Source of the DNA: Rutstroemia sp. NJR-2017a BVV2
Lineage: Eukaryota > Ascomycota > Leotiomycetes > Helotiales > Rutstroemiaceae
Assembly (NCBI GenBank): GCA_002946415.1
Contig: NJPS01000010.1
Location: 248,001-312,000 of the forward strand
Direction: 5' to 3'
Length of the DNA: 64,000 nucleotides
The notes beneath the pieces are model-generated. The model saw only the letters and a list, made by a program, of their open reading frames with translations. It ran no database searches and had not been told where the DNA came from. The stretch's first letter is position 1. Every line of letters starts with the position of its first letter. Shown here piece by piece: positions 10,774-22,225 of the stretch. A program made the translations under genes and the position numbers.

Positions 10774-12908
10774 ATGGCCGTCAAACTCTGCACCAAGTGC
10801 CAGATCGTTATAAGCAATTGGGCGAGGCTCGACCAATTCACCAAGACATTACATTCTCAACATCATACGATAAGCGCTCTGGAAGCTTCTGCCAATGAGG
10901 GCTGCCAGTTATGCAGTCTCTTTTTGGCAGGGTTTTCAAGTGATGCAATTCGTGTCTTTCAAAATGAACCTGTAGGCATTGGGATGTCTACTGAAATATC
11001 CTATTCCCCGCCCGAATACCTCTCCGAGTCGGGTTTCTGTTGCAATTACTCCATCACGGGGCATTTTCCACGTCACGGTAGTGACGGTACTCAATTTTGG
11101 ACTCCAACTTGGAGAAAATCTGAGCTACGAGTCCGAATCTCCGGAAGACAAGGAACTGAAGGTAAATTATCATCACTCGCTTCACTCTTATTATATGATT
11201 AGTTAAAAGTTCTAAAGAATATCCTGATCGGCAACAACTTGAGCTATCGACGGGCTGTGGTCAGAGTCTGGACCTCGTGAAATCATGGTTTACATCCTGT
11301 ACTAAATCACATCATGTTTGTCCGTCTGAGAATCCCCAGGGATTCGAGTATCCAACATGCCTTCTTTCTATTGAATCTGGAGTATTAAGATTAGTACTCG
11401 CATCTGAGATCAGCTATCGTGCTCCTTATGCAACCCTAAGTCACTGCTGGGGAAATTGGATACCTCTACGATTAGTAAATGATGACTTTACAAAGCTCCG
11501 AGGTAGTATATCGCCTTCCGAGCTTTGTAGAATATTCAATGATGCTATACTTGTTGCTCAGCATCTTGGCCTTAATTACATATGGATCGATTCTTTATGT
11601 ATTATTCAGGATGACTCTGAAGACTGGCTACGGGAGTCAGCTAAGATGACTGGTGTCTATAGTTGCTCTGCTATCAACATCGCTGCTACTAGTGCTAAAG
11701 ATGGTACCATGGGATGCTTCTTTAAAGGGGCCTGGGCATTCCGGATGCCTCATCCTATGCACCAGAATAGGTTGCACTATGGGTACCCATTTGTGGGTTC
11801 TCGGGCACCCGAGGAATTGACATCCTGGGACTTCTCATTACGCGACCCTTTTGATACCCTTCTTAGCGAACCACTACTACGCCGAGCTTGGGTCTTTCAG
11901 GAGCGCTTTCTGGCTCCACGAACCGTTCATTTCACAAGTTCCCAAATCTTTTGGGAGTGTAAAGAAGGCCACTGGTGTGGAATGTTTCCAAAGGAAGTGC
12001 AATTTACAGGGGAACTCGGGTACATTGACGGATTCTCGAAAAGTATTCATCAACGCAGAGATTCGAATATGTGGCAGTACATTGTCGAAATATACTCGAC
12101 AGGAATGCTAACATACGGTACGGATAGGTTGGTAGCAATCTCTGGTGTTGCCGGGTGGTTGCAAGATCAAAACAAAGACGAGTACTTAGCTGGAATATGG
12201 AGAAAAGACATGGAGAAGCAGCTATGTTGGCAGGCCGTGAGGCCCGTTGTTGGGCACTCTATCATCTCCAGACCTAAGGTCTACTTAGGCCCATCCTGGT
12301 CTTGGGCATCGATCCTCTGTGGCGTTAAGTTTATGGAGACTAAATCGACCCGTTGGCGCACCCGAACACCACTGATTCGTGTCCTCAGTGCTCATACGAT
12401 ACTGGAAAATGAGGATTACAAGTTCGGGAAGGTTACGGGTGGAGTCGTGCGCCTTGTTGTTCGATATTTACTCTGTGGAGCTGAGTATCCTCCTAGCCCG
12501 GAAGATGAAGGCGGGGATATTTCCAACTCAAGCGGAGACACTATCTTAGACTCCTTCGGAATCGTTTGGGACTGTCCTGAAGATCCGAGTCCAAGGAAGA
12601 AGTTATATCTTCTGCCTGTCAATTCTACTTGTGATGATAGCGCCAATATGACTAATGACTCGGTTGATAACCCGGGTATTAGTCGATGGAGATCAATTGT
12701 CCAGCGAGAGAAAGAGCCCGCCCATTACACGGTAGATGGAATTATACTTGAAGCAACTGACACGTCAAAAAGGGCAGAATACCGTCGTGTTAGATCCTGG
12801 ACATCGGGTGATGAACATATCTGGGAGAAGGGCAATGACTCGGGTGAGTTGCTCTACGAAGAAGTCGCAGAGAGTGGAACGAAGCTTCACGTTATTACTA
12901 TCATTTAG
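10774..12908 (+). CDS. HET-domain protein, long form
   Basis: Second heterokaryon-incompatibility family protein, of the subclass with a Cys-rich lead segment (LCTKCQIVI, GCQLCSLFLAG) before the HET domain. Exons 10774-11161 and 11203-12908 (intron of 41 bases, phase 1), 697 residues. The HET core is APYATLSHCWGNW ... LGLNYIWIDSLCIIQDDSEDW ... INIAATSAKDG ... RRAWVFQERFLAPRTVHF, followed by a divergent C-terminal region with SWSWASI, normal for this subclass. The intron lies before the HET domain and is short but has a clear donor and acceptor; reading across it restores a continuous frame into VKSSKEYPDRQQ. It is head-to-head with the minus-strand HET gene, yet the two belong to different HET subclasses, so they are not recent duplicates. 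Confidence 0.88.
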
Positions 12909-13403
12909 GTAGTTTTGGTTATCTATATCCTTTCATCAGAATGACAACCGTGCTACGTACTTGTCTTCAACCGGAAACGCGGTGGTAGTGCTACCGCTTC
13001 GTTTTGGTTGTTTGCAGTGTAGGACATACGTGTGCAGTCGGTGATACGTTGGCTGATATTCAAGTCATGATACATGTGCACATAGGCTGCGTAATGATCA
13101 TCTATGGGTCGGGGTTTCAGCTCTACAACCCATCCATGGCTACTCATCGAGCGCCTTCAACTCACCCATAACCTACCCAGCAGCTCAGGTAGAAGTAGCA
13201 CATGCCGGATTCAGACCGGCACGGCCAATAGGTGGTCAAGATACCCTTCAGCCCACCCATAGGTACTTCAACCCAGCAGGTACCCTATCCACTCAGTGGG
13301 TAGTTTCGCAACCTATATGTTCAGCGAATAGTCAATTTACCTTCATTCCAAGCTACTACTTGGCAGCGTCCCAAGCTGTTGATCGACCATATATAGTTGC
13401 TAT

Positions 13404-13542
13404 ATGCCTGCTGACTCACCTTACAGACCAAGCGCTGTGGCGCAAGCCCAGCTCATACGAGATTGCTACAACCATGCTAGTCTTGATCCTCTTCAGTACT
13501 TTAAAGCTCGTGGAACAGGCACGCCCGCAGAAGATCCCCTCT
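13404..13542 (+). pseudogene. Relic of a polyketide synthase ketosynthase (KS) domain
   Basis: About 46 codons read MPADSPYRPSAVAQAQLIRD, then CYNHASLDPLQYFKARGTGTP and AEDPL. This follows the fungal reducing-PKS KS pattern SxAAQxxLIRxxYxxAGLDPxxxxYxEAHGTGTxxGDP. The HGTGT His, which is catalytic in KS domains, is Arg here (codon 13509-13511), and the Glu two residues before it is Lys. Nothing PKS-like continues on either side: the frame soon closes upstream and becomes nondescript downstream. So it is a dead, isolated fragment. The match is by motif recall only, but the run of agreeing positions is long enough to be persuasive. Confidence 0.65.
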
Positions 13543-14139
13543 CACTGCGCTACAACACTTTAAAAACTCCATTCGTCAACCTCCGCATGCAATCACCCAT
13601 GCAGAGACCCGATAGCCCGTCAATTCGCTTGAAGTGAGCTAGGAAAAGGGGGGTTAGATACTATTCTTTCTTCATCATCTATAACCTATATACACACTTC
13701 GTCGCTTAGAGTAACTAGCTTAGGGCCTCTATAAAGATCAAGTGCACTTACTATCTATAATTAGTTGCTTCTGCAGTTTGTAATTCTAAGATTGATCAAA
13801 ACCTATATTTGAGCCTCTTCACCCCCATCCCCCCCTCCTCCCTTCATCCCCTTCATCCTCACCCCGCATTCCCCCTTTCCCACCTTCTCCCCTTCATCCA
13901 CTCATTCCTTCGAATTTAATCACCTCAAAAATCAACAGATAGATGAACAAAAAAATCAAAAAACTAACAGCTTATACAAACATTTTAACTTCCCATCACT
14001 CTCATCTCACCCATTTCTCCCATTCCCATCAATCCACCAACCCAACCACCGGCACCCAAGTTATCCATCCCATCTCATCTACTCACTCTATTCCCTTCTC
14101 CTATCTCCAAACATCAAATAATCTTATCCAGCTCGTGAT

Positions 14140-14240
14140 TCCCCTTTCCTCCCTTCCTCCCTTCCTCCCTTCCTCCGTTCCTCCGTTCATCCGTTCCTCC
14201 CTTCCTCCCTCCGTTCCTCCGTTCCTCCCTCACTCCCTCA
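14140..14240. repeat. CTTCC/CGTTC-type pyrimidine tandem repeat
   Basis: Degenerate tandem array of CCTTCCTC and CCGTTCCTC units covering about 100 bases. It creates spurious Pro/Ser- or Arg/Gly-rich reading frames on both strands. Simple sequence, no gene. Confidence 0.75.
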
Positions 14241-14679
14241 CATAGCATCCTCACACAGCACCTATCCCTAGCCTCCCTCTTCTCCCTTTGCCCCCCATCT
14301 ATCCCCTTCCTCACCTTCCTCGTCCCACTCCTCTCCCCTTTCCCTTCTTACACTCCCATTCCCATTCCTAGCTCCCTAAACTGATATAAAAGAATCACTT
14401 GTATCTTTCAAATTATCAAGATTGATCAGGATATATCCATTCAACTAGCCCCAGCGCAAGAAACACACACACGCACATATGCATACAGATGGACATATGC
14501 ACGAACCCCAAATATCACCACAATCATCATCACCACAACCATCAAGATCATCATCATCAAATCATTATTTGCACATAATAAACATTGCTCCAAATATACT
14601 GTAATGCTATGCACGCTTGCGTGCAAGCCTACTAACTACTCCCTCCCTCTTCCTCTCAACCCTAAACCCATTCATCCAT

Positions 14680-16322
14680 CTAATATTCCGCCTCACCCTC
14701 CTCAGCCTCAAAGCTATCCGCAGCAACCTCCTCATAATCCTTCTCCAAAGCCGCCAAATCCTCTCTCGCCTCACTGAACTCTCCCTCCTCCATACCCTCA
14801 CCCACATACCAGTGCACGAAGGCACGCTTACTATACATCAGATCGAATTTGTGATCGAGTCTGGACCAAGCTTCCGCGATAGCAGTGGTGTTACTCAACA
14901 TACTAACAGAACGGTCGACCGAGGCGAGGGCACCGTCGTTGGGGGCTTGCGATGGGACCGAGACGGGCTTTTGGTAGTTGATGCCCAGCTTGAAACCGGT
15001 GGGACACCATTCGACGAGGTTGAAGGATGTCTTGGCTTTGAGGGATGCGACGGCGGCGTTGCAGTCGCGGGGGACGACGTCTCCACGGTAGAGCAGGGCG
15101 ACGGCCATGTATTTTCCGTTGCGGGGGTCGCAGACAACCATTTGGTTGTTTGGCTCGAAGCATCTGTATAAGGTCAGTATTATGTAACAAAAAACATCAT
15201 ACTTGAGAGAAACATACTGAAGAGTCAATTCCTGAGTTTTGAAGCTCTCGTGGGAACTTCTGGAAGCAGAAATAACAGGAGCATAACTGATCAATGGGTA
15301 ATGAATTCTTGGGTAAGGAACCAAGTTAGTTTGGAACTCATTAAGATCGACGTTCAAAGCACCGTCGAAACGAAGCGACGAGGTGATAGAGCTGACAACT
15401 TGAGCAATCAAGCGGTTGAGATGTTGGAAGTCCGGACGGGAAATATCCAGGTTGCGACGGCAGATATCGTAGACGGCTTCATTGTCGACCAAGAAAGTAC
15501 AGTCGGAGTTCTCGATGGTGCTGTGAGTGCTGAGAACGGCGTTGTAAGGCTCGACAACGGCGGTAGAAGTTCTTGGCGCTGGGTAAACTGCGAACTCGAG
15601 CTTGGATTTCTTGCCGTAGTCGGTGGAGAGACGCTCAAGCAACAGAGAACCGAAACCGGATCCAGTTCCACCACCGAAGGAGTGGAAGATCAAGAAACCT
15701 TGTAAAGAAGAGCAGTTATCCTAATTCGGGGTAGATATTAGTAATGCCCTTGTACTGCAGCAGGCAGATCAACAGAAAAAGTTTTCCATACCAGAACACG
15801 ACGAATCTTGTCTAAGGTACCATCCAAGATCTCCTTTCCAATTGTATAATGACCACGAGCGTAGTTGTTGGCAGCATCTTCCTTTCCGCTGATCAAGAGT
15901 TCCGGGTGGAACAGTTGCCTGTATTCACCAGTACGGATCTCGTCGATGGGGGAGGGGTCGAGATCGACGAAGATAGATCGAGGTACGTATTTTCCGTTGC
16001 CGGTCTCTGTGAAGACAGTGTCGAGCTCACCGGATTCGTGGATATCCTTCGCATCGGGGTCGGGACGACCATCTTGCTTGAGACCATGCTCGAGAAGGTA
16101 TCTAGACTGCCCGTTAGCCCACGCTTCTCCACGCTCAATTGGCTGCGACCGACTTACAATTCCCAAGCACTGTTACCGAGCTGAGTACCAGCTTGACCGA
16201 TATGAAGGTGAAGAATCTGGAAATATGTTTGTCAATTACAGCTCGCTCCAAGAACCGCGACGCGAACGTCAAATCAAGAGAACCGGAAACGGTGTTTATT
16301 TATTTACCTCTCCGCGAGTCAT
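14680..16322 (-). CDS. Alpha-tubulin
   Basis: Microtubule subunit that binds GTP at the non-exchangeable site. Exons (minus strand): 16308-16322, 16158-16216, 15792-16101, 15218-15720, 14680-15163; 456 residues. The first exon encodes only MTRGE, the next [20 protein letters not shown]; the tubulin signature GGGTGSG follows in [20 protein letters not shown], and the alpha-specific catalytic loop [20 protein letters not shown] is intact. The protein ends EGEAEY, keeping the C-terminal Tyr. The single-frame translation through 15164-15217 would insert 18 extra residues; removing this 54-nt intron restores [21 protein letters not shown]. Fungi often have two alpha-tubulin genes; which paralogue this is cannot be told here. 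Confidence 0.97.
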
Positions 16323-17077
16323 TTTGAGTTATCTTTTATTTTTCTTGATGATGTATCTGGGGAAATGGAAGCTTAGAAATTGAGCTATGGCAAAAGATGT
16401 CCTTTCCCACTCAGCTAGGCAAAGGGTCTGAGTGACTTTGCTGGTCTCTGCTTCTGCTTTGCGGTGACTTGGAGGGTGAGACTGCTGGCAAATGGTTTGA
16501 GAAGTTTCCAACTGTTTATTGCGGTGGTAAAGTGGGGCGGCTGGCAGATAACGCGGCGGTGTGAATCGACCAGAATTTCAGGGGTTCAGACCGGACCAAA
16601 GAGGGAAATTGGGAAATTGGGAGATTGGCGCGATTGGCTCCTGAGGCTAAATAAACGTGCTCTCGACCTAGTCCAATCTATTTATCACGTGTCGATACTG
16701 ATATAAATTGAGATCTTCTCAAAAAGTAGAGGATTCCTTGAAGTACTATCTTATATATGTCGCCGCCATTTATCATTGTTGCGGGGGAAAACCACCTGTC
16801 TTCTTAGTACGAGAACACACCTATACCCGCAGATTGGGTAGTTGCAGGTACGTCAAATAGCTGGACAACAAATGAACGAGGGGTAGATTGGATAAACATT
16901 TCGATCAGCGTACAAGAAGTCGCCACTACATTCCCACACCCAAAGCTTGCAGCAACCTTTATTACGGCTTAACCATCCAGCCCAATTATATGAGTCCCAT
17001 ATCTAGGTCTGATATATGTCTGTTGCTATCCTTAGCACTGATGATGCGGTCAAGTTGACCTGCAGCTGAGGCCAGAC
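16323..17077. other. Intergenic region
   Basis: Upstream region of alpha-tubulin and downstream region of the secreted-precursor gene. No open frame with recognisable features and no repeat of note. Confidence 0.45.
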
Positions 17078-18190
17078 TCATGCGCCCACGGAAAGGAGTA
17101 CAGCATCTGAGAGCAACATATGCCAGTCGTTCTTCGGATACTTCTTTTCACAATGGCACATATTGTTTGCAAACCCATAAGACTGGACCATATTCTTCAG
17201 TAAAGCCTCGCAGCACTCTGCCGCGTCGGAGCTGGGACGAATGTGGTTAAGGGCAGGGGTGAAGAGTATTCCGCCTTTATTACTACTTGGCGCAACGGTG
17301 CTAATATCATCTGGCCACCCGTCGAGGTTGAGATTGACAATATTGGCACGCAGCGCCCCCAACGCATCATAGAAGGCTTGCAGCGTCCATAGCGGGCTTT
17401 GTGATCCCAGCCCACTGCATTCCACCACGAACACGCCGGTAATGGAGCTTCCACCGTTGACGCAACTGCACTCCCTCTCCGTGGCGCCGCCTCTGAGGCT
17501 GGAATCCGTGCAGCCCTTGAGCGTCTTCGCCCCGCGCTTCTCCAGGTTCGTAGATGCGGATCTGCGGCTCGCGCGGGACGATGTGGCATCGCTCGCGACC
17601 TCGTCAAGGATGTTCGCATGGCGTGCCTCCATCTGTTGCTCCAAGGCATCAAAGTCGATCGACCGAAGACGGTCGACGAAAGCTCGGGTGTCAGAATCGA
17701 GATCCAGCGTGTCCAACGGCACCAGGTCGGATGGTGACGACGACGTCCCATTGACGGCTCGCCGCTCTGGCTGCCCAACGTTGCCGCCGAAGTAGTCAGA
17801 GTGGGCAACAGTGAAGTGTGGCTGGCCATCCTTATGCCATGCCTGTCCACCATAGCTGTAGGTTGAACTGGTGGCCACCATGGTCTCAATCAGGGCGTCA
17901 GCGACCTGGCCACCAGTCATGACTTTGGTAAGCCCCGTGTTGTGAATTTCAACGACGCAACGCTTCTGGCCCCAGCGCAGAAATGCATTCTGTTCGAAAG
18001 TGATGGGAAACTCGGCGTACCCGTCGAATGCCTGGGTGATAACCCAGAGACATGTTCGCATGTATGGATGAGTTCCTGATGCGAATGAGTAGGGATAATT
18101 GGCGATCGTCCAGCTGGCGTCTCCCTGAACGGGACTAACAAAGCTGGAAGCAGCAAGAAGCACGAGAGAAATGATGTTGGTGATAGCCAT
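17078..18190 (-). CDS. Secreted precursor with dibasic processing sites, family not recognised
   Basis: Intronless gene for 370 residues. Residues 1-23 form a clear signal peptide (hydrophobic IISLVLLAASSFVSPVQG). The chain then falls into three parts: an N-terminal domain (about 24-140) with only Cys47 and Cys78; a Ser/Asp-rich, probably disordered linker (about 145-215) flanked by dibasic sites ERR (142-144), SRR (208-210) and EKR (217-219); and a C-terminal domain (220-370) with eight Cys (227, 241, 243, 258, 326, 327, 345, 347), enough for four disulphides. Such a layout suits Kex2 maturation into two chains, as known for some secreted fungal effectors and killer-type proteins, but I cannot name a family. 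GC is high: 38 of 60 in 17701-17760 against 14 of 60 in 18601-18660. The start ATG is the first in frame and directly precedes the signal peptide. Confidence 0.78.
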   Translation of the reverse strand: MAITNIISLVLLAASSFVSPVQGDASWTIANYPYSFASGTHPYMRTCLWVITQAFDGYAEFPITFEQNAFLRWGQKRCVVEIHNTGLTKVMTGGQVADALIETMVATSSTYSYGGQAWHKDGQPHFTVAHSDYFGGNVGQPERRAVNGTSSSPSDLVPLDTLDLDSDTRAFVDRLRSIDFDALEQQMEARHANILDEVASDATSSRASRRSASTNLEKRGAKTLKGCTDSSLRGGATERECSCVNGGSSITGVFVVECSGLGSQSPLWTLQAFYDALGALRANIVNLNLDGWPDDISTVAPSSNKGGILFTPALNHIRPSSDAAECCEALLKNMVQSYGFANNMCHCEKKYPKNDWHMLLSDAVLLSVGA

Positions 18191-19266
18191 GGTGATGATA
18201 ATGATCAGGTCGGCAGCGTTACGGACTTCCGCTAAAGACTACGTACTGCTTTATTAGACAGGTAAATGAATGCAACGAGGAGAACGAACTGCTGGCGCGA
18301 CGTGCTGCTCTATTTATCTTCATATCTCGCGGTTTACATACCAAGGTATTGCAATCGGTTCTTCTCGAGCTGAGGGTGCTGAATGCGAGATGCTTAGACC
18401 AGCTTATCTGCTATAATCGGGCTTGGTACTGCAGGTCTGACGAGTCATCTAATTAAGTTTTGTAAACATTTCAGTTAAAGGTATATATTTCTCAGTATCT
18501 CTTATTCTCCTCTCTAAGATTGGCAGCATTTCATACATTTAATTGTTAGTAGAAATATATATATCGGTTGATATACTAACGGTAGGCTGCAAATAACAAT
18601 ATATTCATCACTATACTGATATAAAACGGTTGAAAACTATCTATCATATAATAATCAAAGAGCTCGAGCTTCACAAACGGTGCTTGTGCTCTGCTCCTGC
18701 TCCTGCTCCTGCTTGTGGGGTAGCGTCAACCAACCCCGGATAGTCATACCCCTTTTAAGACATCAAGATTAGATCATTGGACTAATACGGATAGAATGCA
18801 CGACCGTGTTTCATACCCGAGCTGATATGGGCAGACATATCCGAGCTGAGATGGGCAGACGAGATGAGACGTTGAACTGAGGTTCACCAGATGAAGTGCA
18901 CACCAGACAGTTGAGCTGGCTATCAAGCAGAAGAGATGACATTCAAAATAAATCAAGTTTCATTAGAAGTGAAGACTCCAGTATCATCATCTGAGACTAG
19001 ATATCCCCGATTTAAATATACATCAACGAAGGCAATTTGTTTTGACCAGCAATTAAAAAATTGGTTCAGTTACCCAGAGAGCGAAACCCCTCCTGCAAAT
19101 TTGTGCTGTGACGCCAGTAGTAACCGTTTTTAAAAGACAAACGCGAACTATTGCTCTCTCTCCCAACCCAATTTTGCCAATATGTCCCTCGAGAACCATC
19201 CATAAAGATCCCCATTCTAGATGTGAGTTGCGTAATTTAATATTTCATGAGTGAACTCTTCTGGAC
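18191..19266. other. AT-rich intergenic region
   Basis: AT-rich stretch (strongest 18440-18660) with a short TCCTGC repeat (about 18692-18713) and a two-copy 23-base direct repeat (listed separately). ORFs of 60-65 codons here lack motifs. Confidence 0.5.
18811..18858. repeat. Two-copy direct repeat, about 23 bases
   Basis: Two adjacent copies of CCGAGCTGAKATGGGCAGAC-type sequence (K is T in the first copy and G in the second), separated by a few bases. Small local duplication without apparent function. Confidence 0.6.
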
Positions 19267-22225
19267 TTAATAATTAAGTTCACCGGATCCAGCACCAGCT
19301 ACTGCATCAAGATCTTCATAGGACTTGAGACTTCGACCAGCTGTCGCTTCACGAGGTCCAACGGTTGTGCCTCCCTGAGCTCCATCGCCCCATCGGGTAC
19401 TACCGCTCGTCGCTGCACCCCCTCGACGACCAGTTCCAGGGGGGCTCAATCGACCAGCAGTGGGATCCCATCGCTGTTGCGGGTTCGGTCGGCGGTCGTA
19501 GGGACCAGTTCTAGCATTTGTCTGATAACGACCAGCACCTCTTCTGATGGGGCCAGGACCACGGTTGTCTCCACCAGCAGTCCAGTTCATTGGTGCTTGG
19601 ACTGCATGACCGGCGAGGAAAGGCGGGAAGCCAGTGGGTGGAATAAACCCTTGCATAGGATTCAATCCATTCATGCCAAAGTTTTGCAGGTTAAAGCCAC
19701 GAGGAGTACCGGCAGGTACATGTCCATTGGCGGGGGGGAAATGACCGTTACTATTGGCATCTGATCTTGAGGGCGCGATATGTGCTGGATCGAGGACGTA
19801 GGTATTAACAAGATCAAACTATAAAACATTAGCTGAATGTTCAATGACGACAGGGATTACAATGCTTACGTCTGTCTTCAATCCCTCGAGCCACTCCGGA
19901 TGTCTCTTCTCAACGTGCTTCTTCCAGAAGTGTTCTTCCTTGAACAGCTTAGTGCACTCTGGTACTCTACATCTGAACTTGTGCTCATCTTCTTGCTTCA
20001 CGTATTTCACTAGCTCCTCCTTAAGGGCCTCTTCCGTAGGCTTGCCGCCCAATTTGCGAACATCCACATTGTCTGGATCAAGGATTTGAAGAATCTTCTC
20101 CTCGAACGTCTTGACCCAGTTGAAAGCACGTTGCAGTTGTTGTTCGGCCTTTGAGACGGTATTGTTGCGAGGAGGCACATATTTGCGTTCAGCATCAGGG
20201 GACGAGGGATCCACATCCATCTCGTCCTCGTTACGCTTCTTTCCTGGGAAAGCCTCTCCGGATGCACTAGCGCGGGCTGCTGCCTTTGCTGAGGTTGTAA
20301 GAGTATTGCGTGGCCTTCTAAGATGACCTCCGGGACATTTGCGGGTAAGTTCATGAATTGAGTCGCTCTCGAAAACACAGAAAAAGCAGAAGTTAAAAAC
20401 GCGTCGCAAATACTCAACCATGAGATCAAGTTGCTTCTTCTTTACGAGCAAATCTTCGTCGTCAATCTCTTCGTCCAAAGCCCCTTCTTCTTCTTCCTCT
20501 TCCTCTTCTATCTCAGGCTCCTCGCCCTCATCTAGTGCTTCATCTAGACCGAGAGTATCCCTAGCCTTCTTGGCCTTCCTTGGAGCTGGAGCAGTCACAG
20601 GATGCTGAAGTCTGCCTTGGTTTTTCAGCTCATCAACTCGCTCCTCGATCTTCAGCACCGCATTAAAGTCAGAGCCAAAATCTTCTTCGAACTTGCTGAC
20701 GAGTCGCGTCGCCAAGTCAAGGTCTTTCTCGATGCGTTCAGGAGCTGAAAACAAATCCCACAAGGCCTTCTTGCGCGGCATGCTTGGAGGCACATGAACA
20801 CCAACATGGCATGTGAAGTCTCCTCTTGTCTCATCCTTAACAGTCTTTCCATTGATCGCCTCGAGAGCCTTTTGAGCAGTTGAAACAGGCGCCGGCGGCT
20901 CCGATGATATCTCACCTTCATCATCTTTTATTTCAGGTCGGTCTAGAATTGGGACCGTTTCCGGTGCAGGATGAAGCATAACCCATCCAATCCTATGATA
21001 ACGTTTGCTCGGGTTGGGGTCACTAAGACTGAGCCACTTGAAGCCTCCCTCATCTTCACCTAGGTGCTCCTTGCAGAACGCTTCTAGGTTCTCACGACTA
21101 ACGTGCGGTGCGATAGTCTTGATGAGTAATGTCGGCTGAAATGCGTTTTCATCTCGAATATCGCCGCCTCTTGAAGGGACCAAATCACCAACACCAAGAA
21201 CCTCATTGGCTGCAGTTGTCTCGCCCTCTTCCTTCTCAATGACTCCTCCGGTGCCGTTGCTTTCACTCTTCGGAATGCCTTCCAAGGAATATTCATCGAA
21301 GGTTCCAGACTCGAGGTCTTGCTCCCACTGACTGTAGTTTCCGCGGCGGAATTCGTTGAGCTGCTGACGTAGTTTGTCGCGCATCGTTGGAACGTATCTC
21401 TCCTGGAACCATTGCTCACCCTTGTGCTCTTGCACGAATGCGCGTGCCATCCTAGCTTGGAGCTCTTCCTTGTAGGCATCATACGCGACCTGAATTTGCG
21501 CCTTTTCCTTCTCACGGTCTACTTCGCGAGGTCTAAAGACTTCACCACGCTTTCCTAGTCTAGCACGCTCTTTCTCCTCCTTGATCTTCTCATTCGTGCG
21601 CCACCATTCTCCAAAGTATGAGAACCCTACCTGGAAGGGCAATGCAACAGGGTCTGCAAGTGGATTAACAGTAATTGGAGGTGGCGCCGAATCTTGACCT
21701 GGAACGTATCGATCAATGTTGGCAGGAGCAGGCGATGCCAATCTTCTTCGATCTTCACGATCTCTCGAAACTCGATAATCGTCTCTGTCTCTGGGCCTGC
21801 CTCCAGGTTCGTAGCGATCTACGGGTGATCTTGACCGCTCGCGTTCGCGTCCAGTTCGTCGGGGCCTGTCGGCAACTAGTAGAAGACTGATGTGAGTACA
21901 AGAACAAAGAGAAATGCAAGGCAATTATCAAACGGGCTGATGCGGAAAAGAGGCGATTGCGCATTTCCTGACCCCTGCGCAAAAACGGATTGAAATGTTG
22001 TTGCTTCTGAACGCAGTCACCATTTTCGTGTATGACACGGATATGCTTGTGAAGACGCGGTGAACATAATAAATGCGACATACCAGGAGATCGACCGCGA
22101 TAGAAGGTATCGCGATCACGCTCTTGTTTGATGGGTCTGAAGCCATCATCGCGTCCACCCCAGCTTGTTCTCTCAGGCGGAGACCTGGCCAAGGGTGGCT
22201 CTCTGTAACCATTGTAACCATCCAT
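19267..22225 (-). CDS. ars2: ARS2/SERRATE (Pir2)-like RNA-processing factor
   Basis: Nuclear protein of the ARS2/SERRATE family, which links the cap-binding complex to RNA processing and decay; in fission yeast (Pir2) it acts with the RNA-elimination machinery. Exons: 22084-22225, 19870-21875, 19267-19818; 899 residues. An Arg/Asp/Ser-rich N-terminus (RERERSRSPVDRYEPGGRPR) precedes the conserved block with FSYFGEWWRTNEKIKEEKERA, an acidic low-complexity stretch (EIEEEEEEEEGALDEEIDDE), the block VEYLRRVFNFCFFCVFESDS, and a C2H2 finger FRCRVPECTKLFKEEHFWKK-HVEKRHPEW. The tail after intron 19819-19869 is Gly/Pro/Arg-rich, as in the family, and ends AGSGELNY. The first intron (21876-22083) is long for this window. 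The start ATG 22223-22225 gives MDGYNGYREPPLARSPP. Confidence 0.9.

Larger units (their letters stand above)
12909..14679. other. Intergenic region with PKS relic and pyrimidine-rich tracts
   Basis: Apart from the ketosynthase fragment at 13404-13542 and the CTTCC-type repeat at 14140-14240, both listed separately, this stretch holds C/T-rich low-complexity DNA (13820-13910, 13990-14110, 14270-14360), and A/C-rich and ATC-rich sequence up to the alpha-tubulin 3' end. No intact gene seen. Confidence 0.5.

Noticed and set aside
13943..14314. ORFs of 66-100 codons on both strands in the pyrimidine repeat
   Set aside because: Arise from the CTTCC repeat; periodic Pro/Ser or Gly/Arg runs, not genes.
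14617..15705. Long plus-strand ORFs (184 and 151 codons) antisense to alpha-tubulin
   Set aside because: They mirror the highly conserved tubulin exons; no independent motif or sensible start.
17197..17889. 230-codon second frame inside the secreted-precursor gene
   Set aside because: Same strand, shifted frame in GC-rich coding DNA; it lacks the signal peptide and is rich in Arg/Pro as expected of a shadow.
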